Notes under the pieces: model-generated
Seen by the model: the letters and a program-made list of their open reading frames with translations, nothing else
Databases searched by the model: none
What the model was told of the DNA's origin: nothing
Position numbers and translations under genes: made by a program
Assembly (NCBI RefSeq): GCF_003952225.1
Contig: NZ_CP034437.1
Coordinates: 5,036,501-5,100,500, forward strand
DNA from: Paenibacillus albus
Lineage (GTDB): Bacteria > Bacillota > Bacilli > Paenibacillales > Paenibacillaceae
Length of the DNA: 64,000 nucleotides
Direction: 5' to 3'
Part shown: piece after piece, positions 18,392-27,622 of the stretch
Numbering within the stretch: the first letter of the stretch is position 1
How the letters are laid out: every line of letters starts with the position of its first letter

Positions 18392-20578
18392 TTACTGCAT
18401 AATCCGCTGAACCGAATAAATATCTTTCACCCGTTTGATGCGCTCCACGACAGCTCCCAAATGTTCGATGTTGCGGATGAGCACCGTCATATGAATCATC
18501 GCTAATTTATTCTTGTCCGAACGGCCTGACACGGCGGAAATATTCGTTTTGCTCTCCGATACAGCCTGCAGCACCTCATTAAGCAAGCCAGGACGATCAT
18601 GTCCCGTAATCTCAATATCAACGCTGTAATTCGCTTCAACAGACTGCTCCCACTCGACTTCGATCATACGAGCAGCCTCTTCACCATCTGCGCTTGAGGA
18701 GAGATTGAGGCAATCCGAACGGTGAACGGAAACGCCGCGTCCGCGCGTAATGTAACCGACGATCACATCACCTGGAACAGGGTTGCAGCAGCGTGCGAAC
18801 CGAACGAGCAGATTGTCGACGCCTTTGACGACAACGCCATGCGTTGGACGCGATTTGCGCTGATGCGCCGGCGCTGACTTCACTTCCTTCATCTCGTTCG
18901 TCAGCTCGATCTGGTTCGCTTCCTCCGCTTCGCGGCGCATCTTCTCCGTCAGCTTCGTGCAGATCTGAGCCGCCGTGATGCCGCCGAAACCGACCGCTGA
19001 CAGCATATCATCAATATCATTAAACGTGAATTTAAGCGCTGCTTCCTGAAGCTGCGAGTCCGACATAAAGCTAGACGGTTCAAGACCCAGCCGCTTCAGC
19101 TCACGCTCAATCAGATCGCGGCCCTTAAGCACGTTCTCTTCGCGTCTTTCTTTCTTGAACCATTGCTTGATCTTGTTGCGCGCATGCGAAGATTGGGCAA
19201 TCTTAACCCAGTCCTGGCTAGGACCGTATGAATGCTTCGAGGTCAAAATCTCCACAATATCGCCGGTTTTGAGCTTGTAATCAAGCGGAACGATACGGCC
19301 ATTGACCTTCGAACCGATTGTCCGATTGCCGACCTCAGTATGGACACGATAGGCAAAATCAAGAGGAACAGCGCCGGCAGGCAGCTCGAATACTTCGCCT
19401 TTCGGCGTGAACACGAATACAAGATCCGAGAAGAAATCCATCTTGAGCGATTCCACGAACTCCGAAGCATCGCTCGCATCGTTCTGCAGCTCGATAATTT
19501 CACGGAACAGCGTCATTTTGTCCTCGAAGGAACCAGCCGGCACAACGCCGCCTTCCTTGTAGGCCCAGTGTGCCGCGATACCGAACTCCGAAGTACGGTG
19601 CATATCCCATGTGCGGATTTGAACCTCCGTCGGTTCGCCTGTCGGTCCAATGACAGTCGTATGGAGCGACTGATACATGTTCGCTTTTGGCATGGCGATA
19701 TAGTCTTTGAACCTGCCCGGCATCGGCTTCCACAGCGTATGGATGATGCCAAGCGTGGCGTAGCAATCTTTAATATTGTCAACGATAATCCGAATCGCCA
19801 GCAAATCATAAATTTCGTTAAACTGCTTGCTGCGCGCGGTCATCTTCTTATAAATGCTGTAAATGTGCTTAGGACGGCCCGAAATGTCGCCTTCGATGCC
19901 CATATCCTCAAGCTTCTCGCGAATCCGGCCGATTACGTCGGCAATGTATTGCTCACGCTCCGCCCGCTTCTTCTTCATGAGGTTAGCGATTCGGTAATAC
20001 TGCTGCGGATTCAAGTAACGAAGCGCGATATCCTCCATCTCCCACTTAATCGCCGACATACCAAGTCGGTGAGCAATGGGACAGAAAATCTCCAGCGTCT
20101 CATAAGCGACACGGCGCTGGGCTTCTTCGGATTGATATTTGAGCGTCCGCATATTGTGAAGGCGGTCTGCAAGCTTAATGAGGATAACTCGGATGTCCTG
20201 CGCCATGGCAACGAACATTTTGCGGTAGTTCTCATTCTGCTGCTCTTCTTTGGAGCGGAATTTGATCTTCTCCAGCTTGGTCAGGCCATCGACGACAGCA
20301 GCGCAAGCATCTCCGAACCGGGACCGAACCTCTTCAAGCGGAACAGTTGTATCTTCCACGACATCATGAAGTAGAGCAGCAATAATCGACAACACATCCA
20401 TCTGCATGTTGACGAGAATTTCTGCAACCGCGACAGGATGTAAGATATACGGCTCTCCAGATTTGCGCACTTGCCCGTGATGGGCTTGATCGGCAAATTC
20501 GTAAGCTTCCTTAATCCGTGTCAAATCTTGTTCCTTCAAATAGGTCGATGCTTTGTCGAGTAATTGCTCTATGCCCAT
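18392..20578 (-). CDS. relA: Bifunctional (p)ppGpp synthetase/hydrolase Rsh (RelA/SpoT)
   Basis: Makes and degrades ppGpp in the stringent response. 728 residues, the normal long Rsh size. The HD hydrolase domain covers about 45-150 (ALLHDVVEDT with the HD and ED residues kept, so hydrolysis should work). The synthetase domain covers about 235-350 (RPKHIYSIYKKM then KDYIAMPKANMYQSLHT). TGS lies near 390-450, and a zinc-finger-like region (RFARCCNPVPGDVIVGY) and an ACT domain close the protein. Its leader has two hairpins. The start ATG has GGAAAGGA 6 bases upstream. apt lies upstream, dtd downstream. Confidence 0.97.
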   Translation of the reverse strand: MGIEQLLDKASTYLKEQDLTRIKEAYEFADQAHHGQVRKSGEPYILHPVAVAEILVNMQMDVLSIIAALLHDVVEDTTVPLEEVRSRFGDACAAVVDGLTKLEKIKFRSKEEQQNENYRKMFVAMAQDIRVILIKLADRLHNMRTLKYQSEEAQRRVAYETLEIFCPIAHRLGMSAIKWEMEDIALRYLNPQQYYRIANLMKKKRAEREQYIADVIGRIREKLEDMGIEGDISGRPKHIYSIYKKMTARSKQFNEIYDLLAIRIIVDNIKDCYATLGIIHTLWKPMPGRFKDYIAMPKANMYQSLHTTVIGPTGEPTEVQIRTWDMHRTSEFGIAAHWAYKEGGVVPAGSFEDKMTLFREIIELQNDASDASEFVESLKMDFFSDLVFVFTPKGEVFELPAGAVPLDFAYRVHTEVGNRTIGSKVNGRIVPLDYKLKTGDIVEILTSKHSYGPSQDWVKIAQSSHARNKIKQWFKKERREENVLKGRDLIERELKRLGLEPSSFMSDSQLQEAALKFTFNDIDDMLSAVGFGGITAAQICTKLTEKMRREAEEANQIELTNEMKEVKSAPAHQRKSRPTHGVVVKGVDNLLVRFARCCNPVPGDVIVGYITRGRGVSVHRSDCLNLSSSADGEEAARMIEVEWEQSVEANYSVDIEITGHDRPGLLNEVLQAVSESKTNISAVSGRSDKNKLAMIHMTVLIRNIEHLGAVVERIKRVKDIYSVQRIMQ

Positions 20579-20598
20579 GAATGTCCTTTCCGGAAAAG

Positions 20599-20692
20599 CG
20601 CGCTCCTAAAGCAGCGCGGTTTACTTCCCAATTCTTAAAGTCATGTGTGTCTGAAAAAATAATAGGGTAGCCCGAGTTTTTCCTATTATTAT
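20599..20692 (-). promoter_or_regulatory. rsh leader with two terminator-like hairpins
   Basis: Between the rsh promoter and start codon the minus strand has AATAATAGG/CCTATTATT followed by TTTTTTC (20654-20690) and CGCGCT/AGCGCG followed by CTTTT (20594-20618). The first stem overlaps the -10 region, so it may also be a DNA-level operator. They suggest premature termination or another leader control of rsh. Confidence 0.5.
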
Positions 20693-20717
20693 GCCTGTTA
20701 GCAAGCCTTTACGTCAA
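20688..20717 (-). promoter_or_regulatory. Candidate sigma-A promoter of rsh
   Basis: TTGACG (20712-20717) and CATAAT (20688-20693) are 18 bases apart on the minus strand, about 110 bases before rsh. The rest of the 317-base apt-rsh gap holds the apt terminator and an unassigned stretch (about 20720-20835). Confidence 0.65.
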
Positions 20718-20835
20718 CCTCCGCAGCCCCAAGCTGTTCATTCTGAGCGGACATGCTGAAGAATAATGCCGAAATAGACCGAAAGCTGTATGTACTGGAA
20801 GCAGATCCCTCTACCCTAATAGATTGTGAAATAGG

Positions 20836-20875
20836 AAAACCGGACTGCTGCAGGCATATGCCCCATTAGTCCGGT
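20836..20875 (-). terminator. Terminator of apt
   Basis: ACCGGACT and AGTCCGGT form an 8-bp stem with a long loop, followed on the minus strand by TTTTCC, 20 bases after the apt stop. Confidence 0.78.
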
Positions 20876-20895
20876 GTCTCGTGAGTAGCTATTGT

Positions 20896-21408
20896 TTAGA
20901 AAGTCATCAGTGAGAAAATATCGATGCCGTCAAGCTTCGTCCGACCGTCGAGGTAGCCGAGCTCGATCAAGAACGCAGATCCAACCACTTCGCCGCCAAG
21001 CTGACGAATGAGGTTGATTGACGTCGCAATAGTACCGCCAGTTGCCAGCAAGTCATCTGCAATGAGAACGCGTTGACCAGGTTTGATCGCATCCTTATGG
21101 ATTGCAAGCTTGTCTTTGCCATATTCAAGATCATATGAAGCCTCTACAACTTCTCCTGGCAGTTTGCCGCTCTTGCGGATTGGCACGAAGCCCGCGCCAA
21201 GAGAGATTGCAAGCGGCGCGCCGATGATAAATCCGCGAGCTTCCGGTCCTGCAACCAGGTCGATTTGCTTGTCTGCAACCGCTTGTTTGATTGCGTCGAT
21301 TGCAGCGGCATATACCGGACCATTGTTTGTCAACGTTGTAATGTCTTTAAATTTGATGCCCGGCTGCGGGTAGTCCGGAATAATGCGAATGTAATCTTTA
21401 TAATTCAT
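20896..21408 (-). CDS. apt: Adenine phosphoribosyltransferase
   Basis: Salvages adenine to AMP using PRPP. 170 residues from the ATG at 21408, which has GAAGGAG at a normal distance and matches the usual Apt length; the upstream frame extension overlaps recJ and is not used. Family blocks are [22 protein letters not shown] at the start, [15 protein letters not shown], and the PRPP loop [13 protein letters not shown] near residue 120. It follows recJ by 23 bases and precedes rsh, the order known in Bacillus. Confidence 0.97.
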   Translation of the reverse strand: MNYKDYIRIIPDYPQPGIKFKDITTLTNNGPVYAAAIDAIKQAVADKQIDLVAGPEARGFIIGAPLAISLGAGFVPIRKSGKLPGEVVEASYDLEYGKDKLAIHKDAIKPGQRVLIADDLLATGGTIATSINLIRQLGGEVVGSAFLIELGYLDGRTKLDGIDIFSLMTF

Positions 21409-21431
21409 GATATACCTACTCCTTCGTTTCG

Positions 21432-23840
21432 TTAAAATGATGATGCCTGCTCTTGCCCGTGCAAGGAAACAGCAGCTTGTATCCACTCAGTCAATACCTT
21501 CGCTGATGCGTACAATATTTCGTTCGATTCGGCTTCATGCTGCGCCTCGCGGTATTCCTTGGCGTGCGACAGCTCTCGCTTCACCGTTACTGGGAGCAAT
21601 TCAAGGAGTCCTGCTTCCAGCTTTATAAACTCGAGCTCTGTGAATACGCGGAGCATGAGTGCGATTGTAGATGCAGGTAAGTTCAGCTTCGCAGCCAATT
21701 GCTGTGCGCTGCTCTCTGCCGACATGGGACAATCGCGGCGAAGCAGCTGGTACACTTGGCCGAACTGCTCCCGCGTCGGGAAGCTGAACTTTCCATTGCT
21801 GCTGTCATAGAGCAGATGGACCGTTTCAAGCTGCTGGCACGCTGCCAACGACATCGCCAGCTTCTCTGCGGAAGCCGGTTTGCCAAGTACAAATAAATGT
21901 GGACATCGTACACTTTGCGCTAAAAGTGACTCGTATGTCAAGAGCTGAAATTGCCCAGAAGCTATGACTTCTTCCTCGGACGACGAGACTGCATCCATCC
22001 AAGTCTCATTCGGTACAACGATAATCCCTTCGGTGAACGCAGCTGACTTCAGTACTTTGCCCAGCAGCCGAATAGATTCGCTGCCGACATCGGCACGCTT
22101 GTCAAACAGCTGGATTTGCGGGATACGCATATCATTAATCATAAACTGCGCTTTGCGCTGGCCATTCCATTCATTAACCGATAGCTCGCCTACCAGCTCA
22201 ATCGCAGCGCCATGAGACAATCGGTCCGTCAGATGCCCGCTGCCGAAGCTCACCGCGTCGAGCAGCTTGCCTTGCCCGCTGACAGACAGCTTCAAATGCT
22301 TGCTCTCCTTGCCCATAGCTTTGCGGTCGGCGACCGTAATGCCATGCAGGAGCAGCTTCGGCGCCGAATTGCCTGCACCGAATGGCTCAAGCTGCGCAAG
22401 CTGTTCGCGAACTTTTATCGTCGCGTCTTCCATCTTGCAGGAGAGGTCGATCGTCGTCTTCGGAATCCAGTCCTCTTCAGTCAGCCATTCATCAGCAAGC
22501 TTGCTCAGCCGCTCTTCGAAGGGTTCCAGGTTGCTGCTGTACAGCGTCATCCCTGCTGCAGCTTGATGTCCGCCATAATGATCGAGCAGCTCGTCGCACG
22601 CCGTCAATGCAGCGTGAAGATCGTAGCCCTCAATGGATCGGGCCGATCCTTTGCATTTGCCTGTTTCTTCATCAAGACCAAGAATGAGCGTCGGCTTATA
22701 ATACTTCTCGATAAACTTAGAAGCAACAATACCGACGACGCCTGCATTCCAGCCTGCACCTGCCAGCACGATGACCGACGGCACCGGCTTGCCGGCCGAA
22801 TTGGCTGCACTGCATTTGGCTTCCCACATTTGCTGCGCTTCCAGCACGATGTGTTCAACAATCTGTTGGCGCTCACGATTTAAGCTGTCTAACGTTAACG
22901 CCCCGGCAGCTGCCGACTCATCATTCGCAGCTGTCAGAAGCTCAACAGCGAGATTCGCGTGCTCGAGACGACCTGCAGCATTAATGCGCGGCGCCATACC
23001 GAATGCAATATTCGTCGCCGTCAGAGTAGCAAGCTCGATGCCGCCAACTTCAGCGAGTGCACGGAAGCCCGGTTTATCGGTTAACCGAAGCTGCTCGATG
23101 CCGAACCTGGCCAACACTCGATTCTCGTCCGTCAGCGGCATTAAATCGGCGATTGTTCCGAGTGCGACAACATCCGTCCACTCAAGCGGCGGTTCGCCTA
23201 GCACAGCAGTCGCGAGCTTGAAAGCGACGCCTACCCCGGCAAGCCCTTTGAAGGGATACTCGCAATCCTCCTGCTTCGGATTCACAATGGCGTAAGCATT
23301 CGGCAGCACATGAGGCGGCTCGTGGTGATCCGTGACGACAACATCGATGCCTAGCTCATTCGCATAGGCAATTTCGTCTACAGCACTAATTCCAGTATCT
23401 ACCGTTACGATTAGTGTTACACCTGCTGCCGCTGAAGCTTCCAGCGCCGCTTTGTTAAGGCCATAGCCTTCTCGCGTTCGATGCGGAATATAGTGGTCGA
23501 AATTAAGCTCAAGCCGCTGGAACAGATACGTCATGAGTGTCGTGGAAGAGACGCCGTCGGCATCATAATCGCCATAGATCCGCACACGTTCACCGCGTTC
23601 GATGGCTTGATGGATGCGCCCTGCCGCAGCTTCCATCCCTTTGAGCAGGAATGGATCGTGCAGGCATTCGATGCCTCCGCTCAGAAACTGTCTGGCGCTA
23701 TCCACTCGATCATAACCGCGCTGCACGAGCAGTCTAGCGACAAGCGGCGTCAGCGACAACGTTCTGGCCAGAACCGCAGCCCGCGCTTCCCCTTCAATAT
23801 CGAGCGAAGCAATACTCCATCTCGTTCGTGACTGAATCAT
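21432..23840 (-). CDS. recJ: Single-stranded-DNA-specific exonuclease RecJ
   Basis: 5'-3' single-strand exonuclease for recombination and repair. 802 residues from the ATG at 23840 (AAAGGAGG upstream, 12-base gap, slightly long). The DHH domain has [19 protein letters not shown] near residue 75, the metal-binding DTG in IVTVDTGIS and [13 protein letters not shown]1 follows ([11 protein letters not shown]), and the Bacillus-type C-terminal extension fills residues from about 560, longer than E. coli RecJ. The alternative upstream start at 23876 lacks support. Confidence 0.95.
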   Translation of the reverse strand: MIQSRTRWSIASLDIEGEARAAVLARTLSLTPLVARLLVQRGYDRVDSARQFLSGGIECLHDPFLLKGMEAAAGRIHQAIERGERVRIYGDYDADGVSSTTLMTYLFQRLELNFDHYIPHRTREGYGLNKAALEASAAAGVTLIVTVDTGISAVDEIAYANELGIDVVVTDHHEPPHVLPNAYAIVNPKQEDCEYPFKGLAGVGVAFKLATAVLGEPPLEWTDVVALGTIADLMPLTDENRVLARFGIEQLRLTDKPGFRALAEVGGIELATLTATNIAFGMAPRINAAGRLEHANLAVELLTAANDESAAAGALTLDSLNRERQQIVEHIVLEAQQMWEAKCSAANSAGKPVPSVIVLAGAGWNAGVVGIVASKFIEKYYKPTLILGLDEETGKCKGSARSIEGYDLHAALTACDELLDHYGGHQAAAGMTLYSSNLEPFEERLSKLADEWLTEEDWIPKTTIDLSCKMEDATIKVREQLAQLEPFGAGNSAPKLLLHGITVADRKAMGKESKHLKLSVSGQGKLLDAVSFGSGHLTDRLSHGAAIELVGELSVNEWNGQRKAQFMINDMRIPQIQLFDKRADVGSESIRLLGKVLKSAAFTEGIIVVPNETWMDAVSSSEEEVIASGQFQLLTYESLLAQSVRCPHLFVLGKPASAEKLAMSLAACQQLETVHLLYDSSNGKFSFPTREQFGQVYQLLRRDCPMSAESSAQQLAAKLNLPASTIALMLRVFTELEFIKLEAGLLELLPVTVKRELSHAKEYREAQHEAESNEILYASAKVLTEWIQAAVSLHGQEQASSF

Positions 23841-23873
23841 TTTCGCGAGATTCCTCCTTTCTGAGCATGAGTA

Positions 23874-23909
23874 CAAAAAAAATCAACGCTGCTGCTATTG
23901 CAGTAGCGT
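23874..23909 (-). terminator. Terminator of the CDF transporter gene
   Basis: ACGCTaCTGC and GCAGcAGCGT form a stem with the loop AATA; on the minus strand eight T follow. The stem overlaps the last codons of the CDF gene. Confidence 0.85.
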
Positions 23910-24806
23910 CGGGATTTGTTCTTGACTGACTTCATGATTTGTTTTGTACGGGTACCCAGGATCGTAAGGCTCGACATGCACCGTTACTTCGGTCATGTGG
24001 CTGAACCGCTTCATCAAGAAATATTTGACCCGTTTGGCAATTTCATTGCCTTCGAGGACGGAGATGCGCGGGTTCACGCTGATGACAACTTCCGCTACGG
24101 CATAGTGACCGTGCTCGCGAGCACGGAGCACTTCCACATTGATTACACCTTCCATGCGCTGTACGACCGCCTTCACTTCGGACATGTCCGCAGGCTCTAC
24201 TTCAAGATACCTGCTGCGCATGACAGCTGCCGATGCGACACGATAACCGCTTGTGAATACGATGACAACGATGATGAGCGAAGCCGCCGGATCAAAATAA
24301 TATAAGAGCGGCAAATGAAGCGGCTTACCCAGCATAGCGCCACCTGTTCCAACAAATGCTGCTACCGATGCGTACAGATCGGCTCCGCGTTCTTTCATTG
24401 GAAACCGAATTTCCTTGACTAGAAAAGCGATCATAACGACGGCTGCTGCTGGCCAGCTCGGTCCGTCATCAACACCATCGGCTATCGATTTGATTGCCGA
24501 GATGCCGATTTCAAGTCCGACGATCATGAGCAGCAAGGATACCACCATGCCCGAGCCGGCTTCCAAGCGACCCTTGGAAGCCGAAACCGGAGCATGAGGA
24601 GAGCCAAGCTGCCTGCATCTGCGGACACCTGTTAAGGAGACGAACGATGCGGCTGCGTCTGACGCAGATCGGCAAGCGTCTGCAAGCAGCGATTTGCTGC
24701 CTGACCATAGGCCGATCCCGCCTTTAACTGCTGCGATACAGACATTGCCGATTAGCCCTGTCCATGCGGCAGACTCTGCATTGGCATAACGTTGGTTCGC
24801 TGACAT
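23895..24806 (-). CDS. Cation diffusion facilitator (CDF) transporter
   Basis: 303 residues. An N-terminal membrane domain (about residues 10-210) is followed by a cytoplasmic CDF C-terminal domain (about 215-290, AVVQRMEGVINVEVLRAREHG then MTEVTVHVEPYDP). CDF proteins exchange protons for divalent metals such as Zn, Fe or Mn. The usual first metal motif HxxxD is poorly kept here (LLADACRSASDAAASF has Asp but Cys and Ser in place of His), so metal choice is unclear. AGGAGGCGTCC precedes the ATG. It lies between recJ and secF. Confidence 0.9.
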   Translation of the reverse strand: MSANQRYANAESAAWTGLIGNVCIAAVKGGIGLWSGSKSLLADACRSASDAAASFVSLTGVRRCRQLGSPHAPVSASKGRLEAGSGMVVSLLLMIVGLEIGISAIKSIADGVDDGPSWPAAAVVMIAFLVKEIRFPMKERGADLYASVAAFVGTGGAMLGKPLHLPLLYYFDPAASLIIVVIVFTSGYRVASAAVMRSRYLEVEPADMSEVKAVVQRMEGVINVEVLRAREHGHYAVAEVVISVNPRISVLEGNEIAKRVKYFLMKRFSHMTEVTVHVEPYDPGYPYKTNHEVSQEQIPTLLQ

Positions 24807-24892
24807 GGACGCCTCCTATTGGGTTGACTTTAAACTTTTAAACTTCTGCATTTCTCTAACAAAGCTCAGCAATTGTCCTATATCCTACTATA

Positions 24893-25825
24893 CTACGAAG
24901 CAGCCGGAGACTTGACTGCCGGCTTCGGTTTTTGTTTGTTTTTCAGAACGAGCCAGAGCGGGCTCGCAATGAAGATCGACGAATACGCGCCGCTTACAAG
25001 ACCGAATAGAATGGCAAGAGAGAACAGCTTGATTGATTCAGAGCCGAAGATGAGCAAGCACACTGCCGCCACAACGACAGTCATGACCGTATTGATGGAA
25101 CGGACAAGTGTCTGCCAAATACTCACATTTACGACCTTCGCAACATCCTCATGCGTCTTGAGCTTCGCAAAGCGTAAATTCTCGCGCACGCGGTCGAAGA
25201 TAACGATGGTATCGTTGATTGAATAACCGATAATGGTCAGAACCGCAACAATGAATGGCAGATTCACTTCCAATCGGAAAATCGAGAACAAGCTGATAAC
25301 GATAAACGCATCATGCAGCAAAGCGACAATCGCCGCTACGGCAAATCGCCATTCGAAACGGATGCTGACATAAATGACAATACCGATGCTTGCTACGAGA
25401 ACCGCTTTGAGCGCATTCGTTTGAAGCTCTTTGGCGATTTCTACGTCAACGGTATTCACTTCCATCGAAGCTTCTTTATCGAATTTTTCGGAGAAGCCTG
25501 CTTTAAGCTCCTTCTCCTTCGCATCAGTCAACACATCGTCGAAACGAAGCGTTACGCGATTGGAGCCGACAGTAAGCCCTGGGCTGCCGAACCCGCCATC
25601 GCTAAGAAATTTCTCAATCTCTGCCTTTTGTCCCGACAAATCCTTCTTGAGCGCAATATCTACGCTGGATCCTGCACGGAAGTCAACGCCATAGTTCAGG
25701 CCGAACACACCGAGCGTCACGATACCGAGAATCGTAATAATAATCGAGAAAATAAAGAAGTAACGAGCCTTCTTTACAAAATTGAATTTACCTTCGGATA
25801 CTTGTGCAAATCCACTAAAGCGCAC
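24893..25825 (-). CDS. secF: Protein translocase subunit SecF
   Basis: Works with SecD and YajC to use the proton gradient for protein export through SecYEG. About 310 residues and six membrane segments. Family signs are GVDFRAGSSVDIAL near residue 45 and the C-terminal TIIGYSINDTIVIFDRVRENL near residue 205. I take the GTG at 25825, since AAGGAGA touches the GTG three codons earlier (25834). Both overlap the end of secD, so the two are co-translated. Unlike B. subtilis, SecD and SecF are separate proteins. Confidence 0.96.
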   Translation of the reverse strand: MRFSGFAQVSEGKFNFVKKARYFFIFSIIITILGIVTLGVFGLNYGVDFRAGSSVDIALKKDLSGQKAEIEKFLSDGGFGSPGLTVGSNRVTLRFDDVLTDAKEKELKAGFSEKFDKEASMEVNTVDVEIAKELQTNALKAVLVASIGIVIYVSIRFEWRFAVAAIVALLHDAFIVISLFSIFRLEVNLPFIVAVLTIIGYSINDTIVIFDRVRENLRFAKLKTHEDVAKVVNVSIWQTLVRSINTVMTVVVAAVCLLIFGSESIKLFSLAILFGLVSGAYSSIFIASPLWLVLKNKQKPKPAVKSPAAS

Positions 25826-27077
25826 GTACTTCACTCTCCTTCACACCGAATAGTGATTTCTTCTTAATCATGCCGCTGCGAATAATGAGAGACAGAAGCA
25901 GACGCGAGAAGAACACGTTAGTCAAGATACTGATGACGATACTGAGAAGCAAGATAACCGCAAAGCCTTTAACGGAACCTACGCCGATAAAGAATAGCAC
26001 GAGCGCTGCGATAGCCGTCGTAACGTGCGCATCAATGATCGTACGGAACGAATGCTTCGAGCCAGCTTTTTGCGAGGACATGATGCTCTTGCCGCTGCGC
26101 ATTTCTTCTTTAATCCGCTCGGCCATAATGATATTGGCGTCAACCGCCATACCGATACCGAGGATGAATGCCGCGATACCCGGCAGCGTCAGCGTCGCTC
26201 CAATCAAGTTGAAGCCAAGCAGCAGCAGCCAAATATAGACGATAATCGAGAAGCTTGCGATAATGCCCGGAAGACGGTAGAAAATCATCATGAAGAGCAG
26301 AATGAGCACTGTGCCGATTGCGCCTGCAAACAACGTTTCTTGCAAGCTCAGCTTACCAAGAGTAGCGCCTACGCTCTGCGTGTACTTCTCCGTCAACTTC
26401 AGCGGGAGTGAGCCGAGGTTGATCGTGTTCTTCAGATTGTTCGCTTCATCACGTGTAAAGTTACCAGTGATCGAAGCATCCGTGCTGTCAATTTTCCCGT
26501 TTACGTTAGGAGCAGACAGCAGCGTTTCATCAAGATAAATCGCCAATTGGTTATTTGGAGCGAGCTTCGCGATTTTTTCAGTTACATCAGCGAATTGCTT
26601 CGCACTCTTGAGTTTGATCGTAATTTCATACTGACCGAGATTCGTTTGCTGAACGTCAGCACCGTTCTGTTTGAAATCGCTGCCGCGAAGCTCGACTTTA
26701 CAATAGCCCTTGTCGGCCGCACAGCCGTCAGAGCTGCGGAATGTAAGTTCTGCAGGCTTCTTGAGAATGTCACGAACTTTAGCCTCATCGGAAACGCCGG
26801 CAATCTTAACACGGATACGGTTGGTGCCCTCCGTTGTCACTTCCGGTTCCGCTACGCCTGTAGCATTTGCACGAGCTTCAAGACTCTTGGCCGTTTCGAT
26901 CAAGGAATCTTTCGTTACTTTACCGCCAGGCTCGATAGGCTGAGCTTCATACAGAATTTCAAAGCCACCTTTTAAATCAAGCCCTAGCTTTACATCATTG
27001 AAAAGCCAATTGCTTGTCCCAGCAACAACGCCGACAGATACGACGACGATGATTATGAATGCTAACAGACGCTTCAT
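25815..27077 (-). CDS. secD: Protein translocase subunit SecD
   Basis: 420 residues, short for SecD as in other Firmicutes. The first membrane segment is residues 3-25, then the periplasm-facing region begins LGLDLKGGFEILYEAQP. The conserved membrane block AAFILGIGMAVDANIIMAERIKEE (motif with Asp) lies near residue 295. It is followed by secF with a short overlap, and a near-consensus promoter lies 45 bases upstream of its start. Confidence 0.96.
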   Translation of the reverse strand: MKRLLAFIIIVVVSVGVVAGTSNWLFNDVKLGLDLKGGFEILYEAQPIEPGGKVTKDSLIETAKSLEARANATGVAEPEVTTEGTNRIRVKIAGVSDEAKVRDILKKPAELTFRSSDGCAADKGYCKVELRGSDFKQNGADVQQTNLGQYEITIKLKSAKQFADVTEKIAKLAPNNQLAIYLDETLLSAPNVNGKIDSTDASITGNFTRDEANNLKNTINLGSLPLKLTEKYTQSVGATLGKLSLQETLFAGAIGTVLILLFMMIFYRLPGIIASFSIIVYIWLLLLGFNLIGATLTLPGIAAFILGIGMAVDANIIMAERIKEEMRSGKSIMSSQKAGSKHSFRTIIDAHVTTAIAALVLFFIGVGSVKGFAVILLLSIVISILTNVFFSRLLLSLIIRSGMIKKKSLFGVKESEVRAL

Positions 27078-27121
27078 AATACCCTCATTTCCCCCTTAAG
27101 TTCTCTTGTGTCAACATTCCT

Positions 27122-27150
27122 ATTATAACGATGCCTCAAAAACGAGTCAA
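27122..27150 (-). promoter_or_regulatory. Sigma-A promoter of secD-secF
   Basis: TTGACT (27145-27150) and the perfect -10 TATAAT (27122-27127) are 17 bases apart on the minus strand. The -35 begins within the T tract of the comN terminator. Confidence 0.85.
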
Positions 27151-27180
27151 AAAAAAGAGCCCATCTGTTAAAAATGGGTT
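27150..27180 (-). terminator. Terminator of comN
   Basis: CCCAT and ATGGG with neighbouring pairs form a short hairpin over the comN stop codon, followed by eight T on the minus strand. Confidence 0.7.
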
Positions 27181-27428
27181 CCTTTATAGGCACTAATCGT
27201 CATAAAATTCATAAATTTTGTCACTTTGAGCGATAAAATGTCATTTACGACCTGGTGCATTGCAGGCTGCCCCGTCTTCTTGTACCGATCATTTACGCAT
27301 TCCCACACATCGCTGCCTGAGACATGCTCGTAGCCAATCATACGAAACTCTTCGGCTTTGCTTTGACATAGATGCTCGATGGACTCGACCCACTCTTCGC
27401 TTGTTAACGGCTCGTTATCACCTGTCAT
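27168..27428 (-). CDS. comN: Post-transcriptional regulator ComN
   Basis: 86 residues of the ComN/YrzD family, which in B. subtilis acts post-transcriptionally on comE mRNA and DivIVA-linked localisation. The sequence has TSEEWVESIEHLCQSKAEEF at the start and QVVNDILSLKVTKFMNFMT at the end, which match the family as I recall it. AGGAGGCCAGGGGGAT stands directly upstream. It is between secD and the divergent spoVB, the same place as in B. subtilis. Confidence 0.88.
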   Translation of the reverse strand: MTGDNEPLTSEEWVESIEHLCQSKAEEFRMIGYEHVSGSDVWECVNDRYKKTGQPAMHQVVNDILSLKVTKFMNFMTISAYKGTHF

Positions 27429-27622
27429 ATCCCCCTGGCCTCCTTACTCTAATTTCCGTTTGACCTCAGTACTATTTCGCTGCCTTGTTACACTTTTCCT
27501 GCCAAAACTGCTCCTGCTCGAAAAATTGACTGCATGATCGCGGACATGCTTCGCATAAGCATGAGTACAAGGACATGTCATGCGTGTTTTCAAGGAGCCA
27601 GGGTAAGGGAGAGGAACTGACC

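Noticed and set aside
19232..20374. 380-codon open frame on the plus strand
   Set aside because: It is antisense to rsh and shows no family features.
22212..22883. 223-codon plus-strand frame
   Set aside because: It is antisense to recJ and has no start signal.
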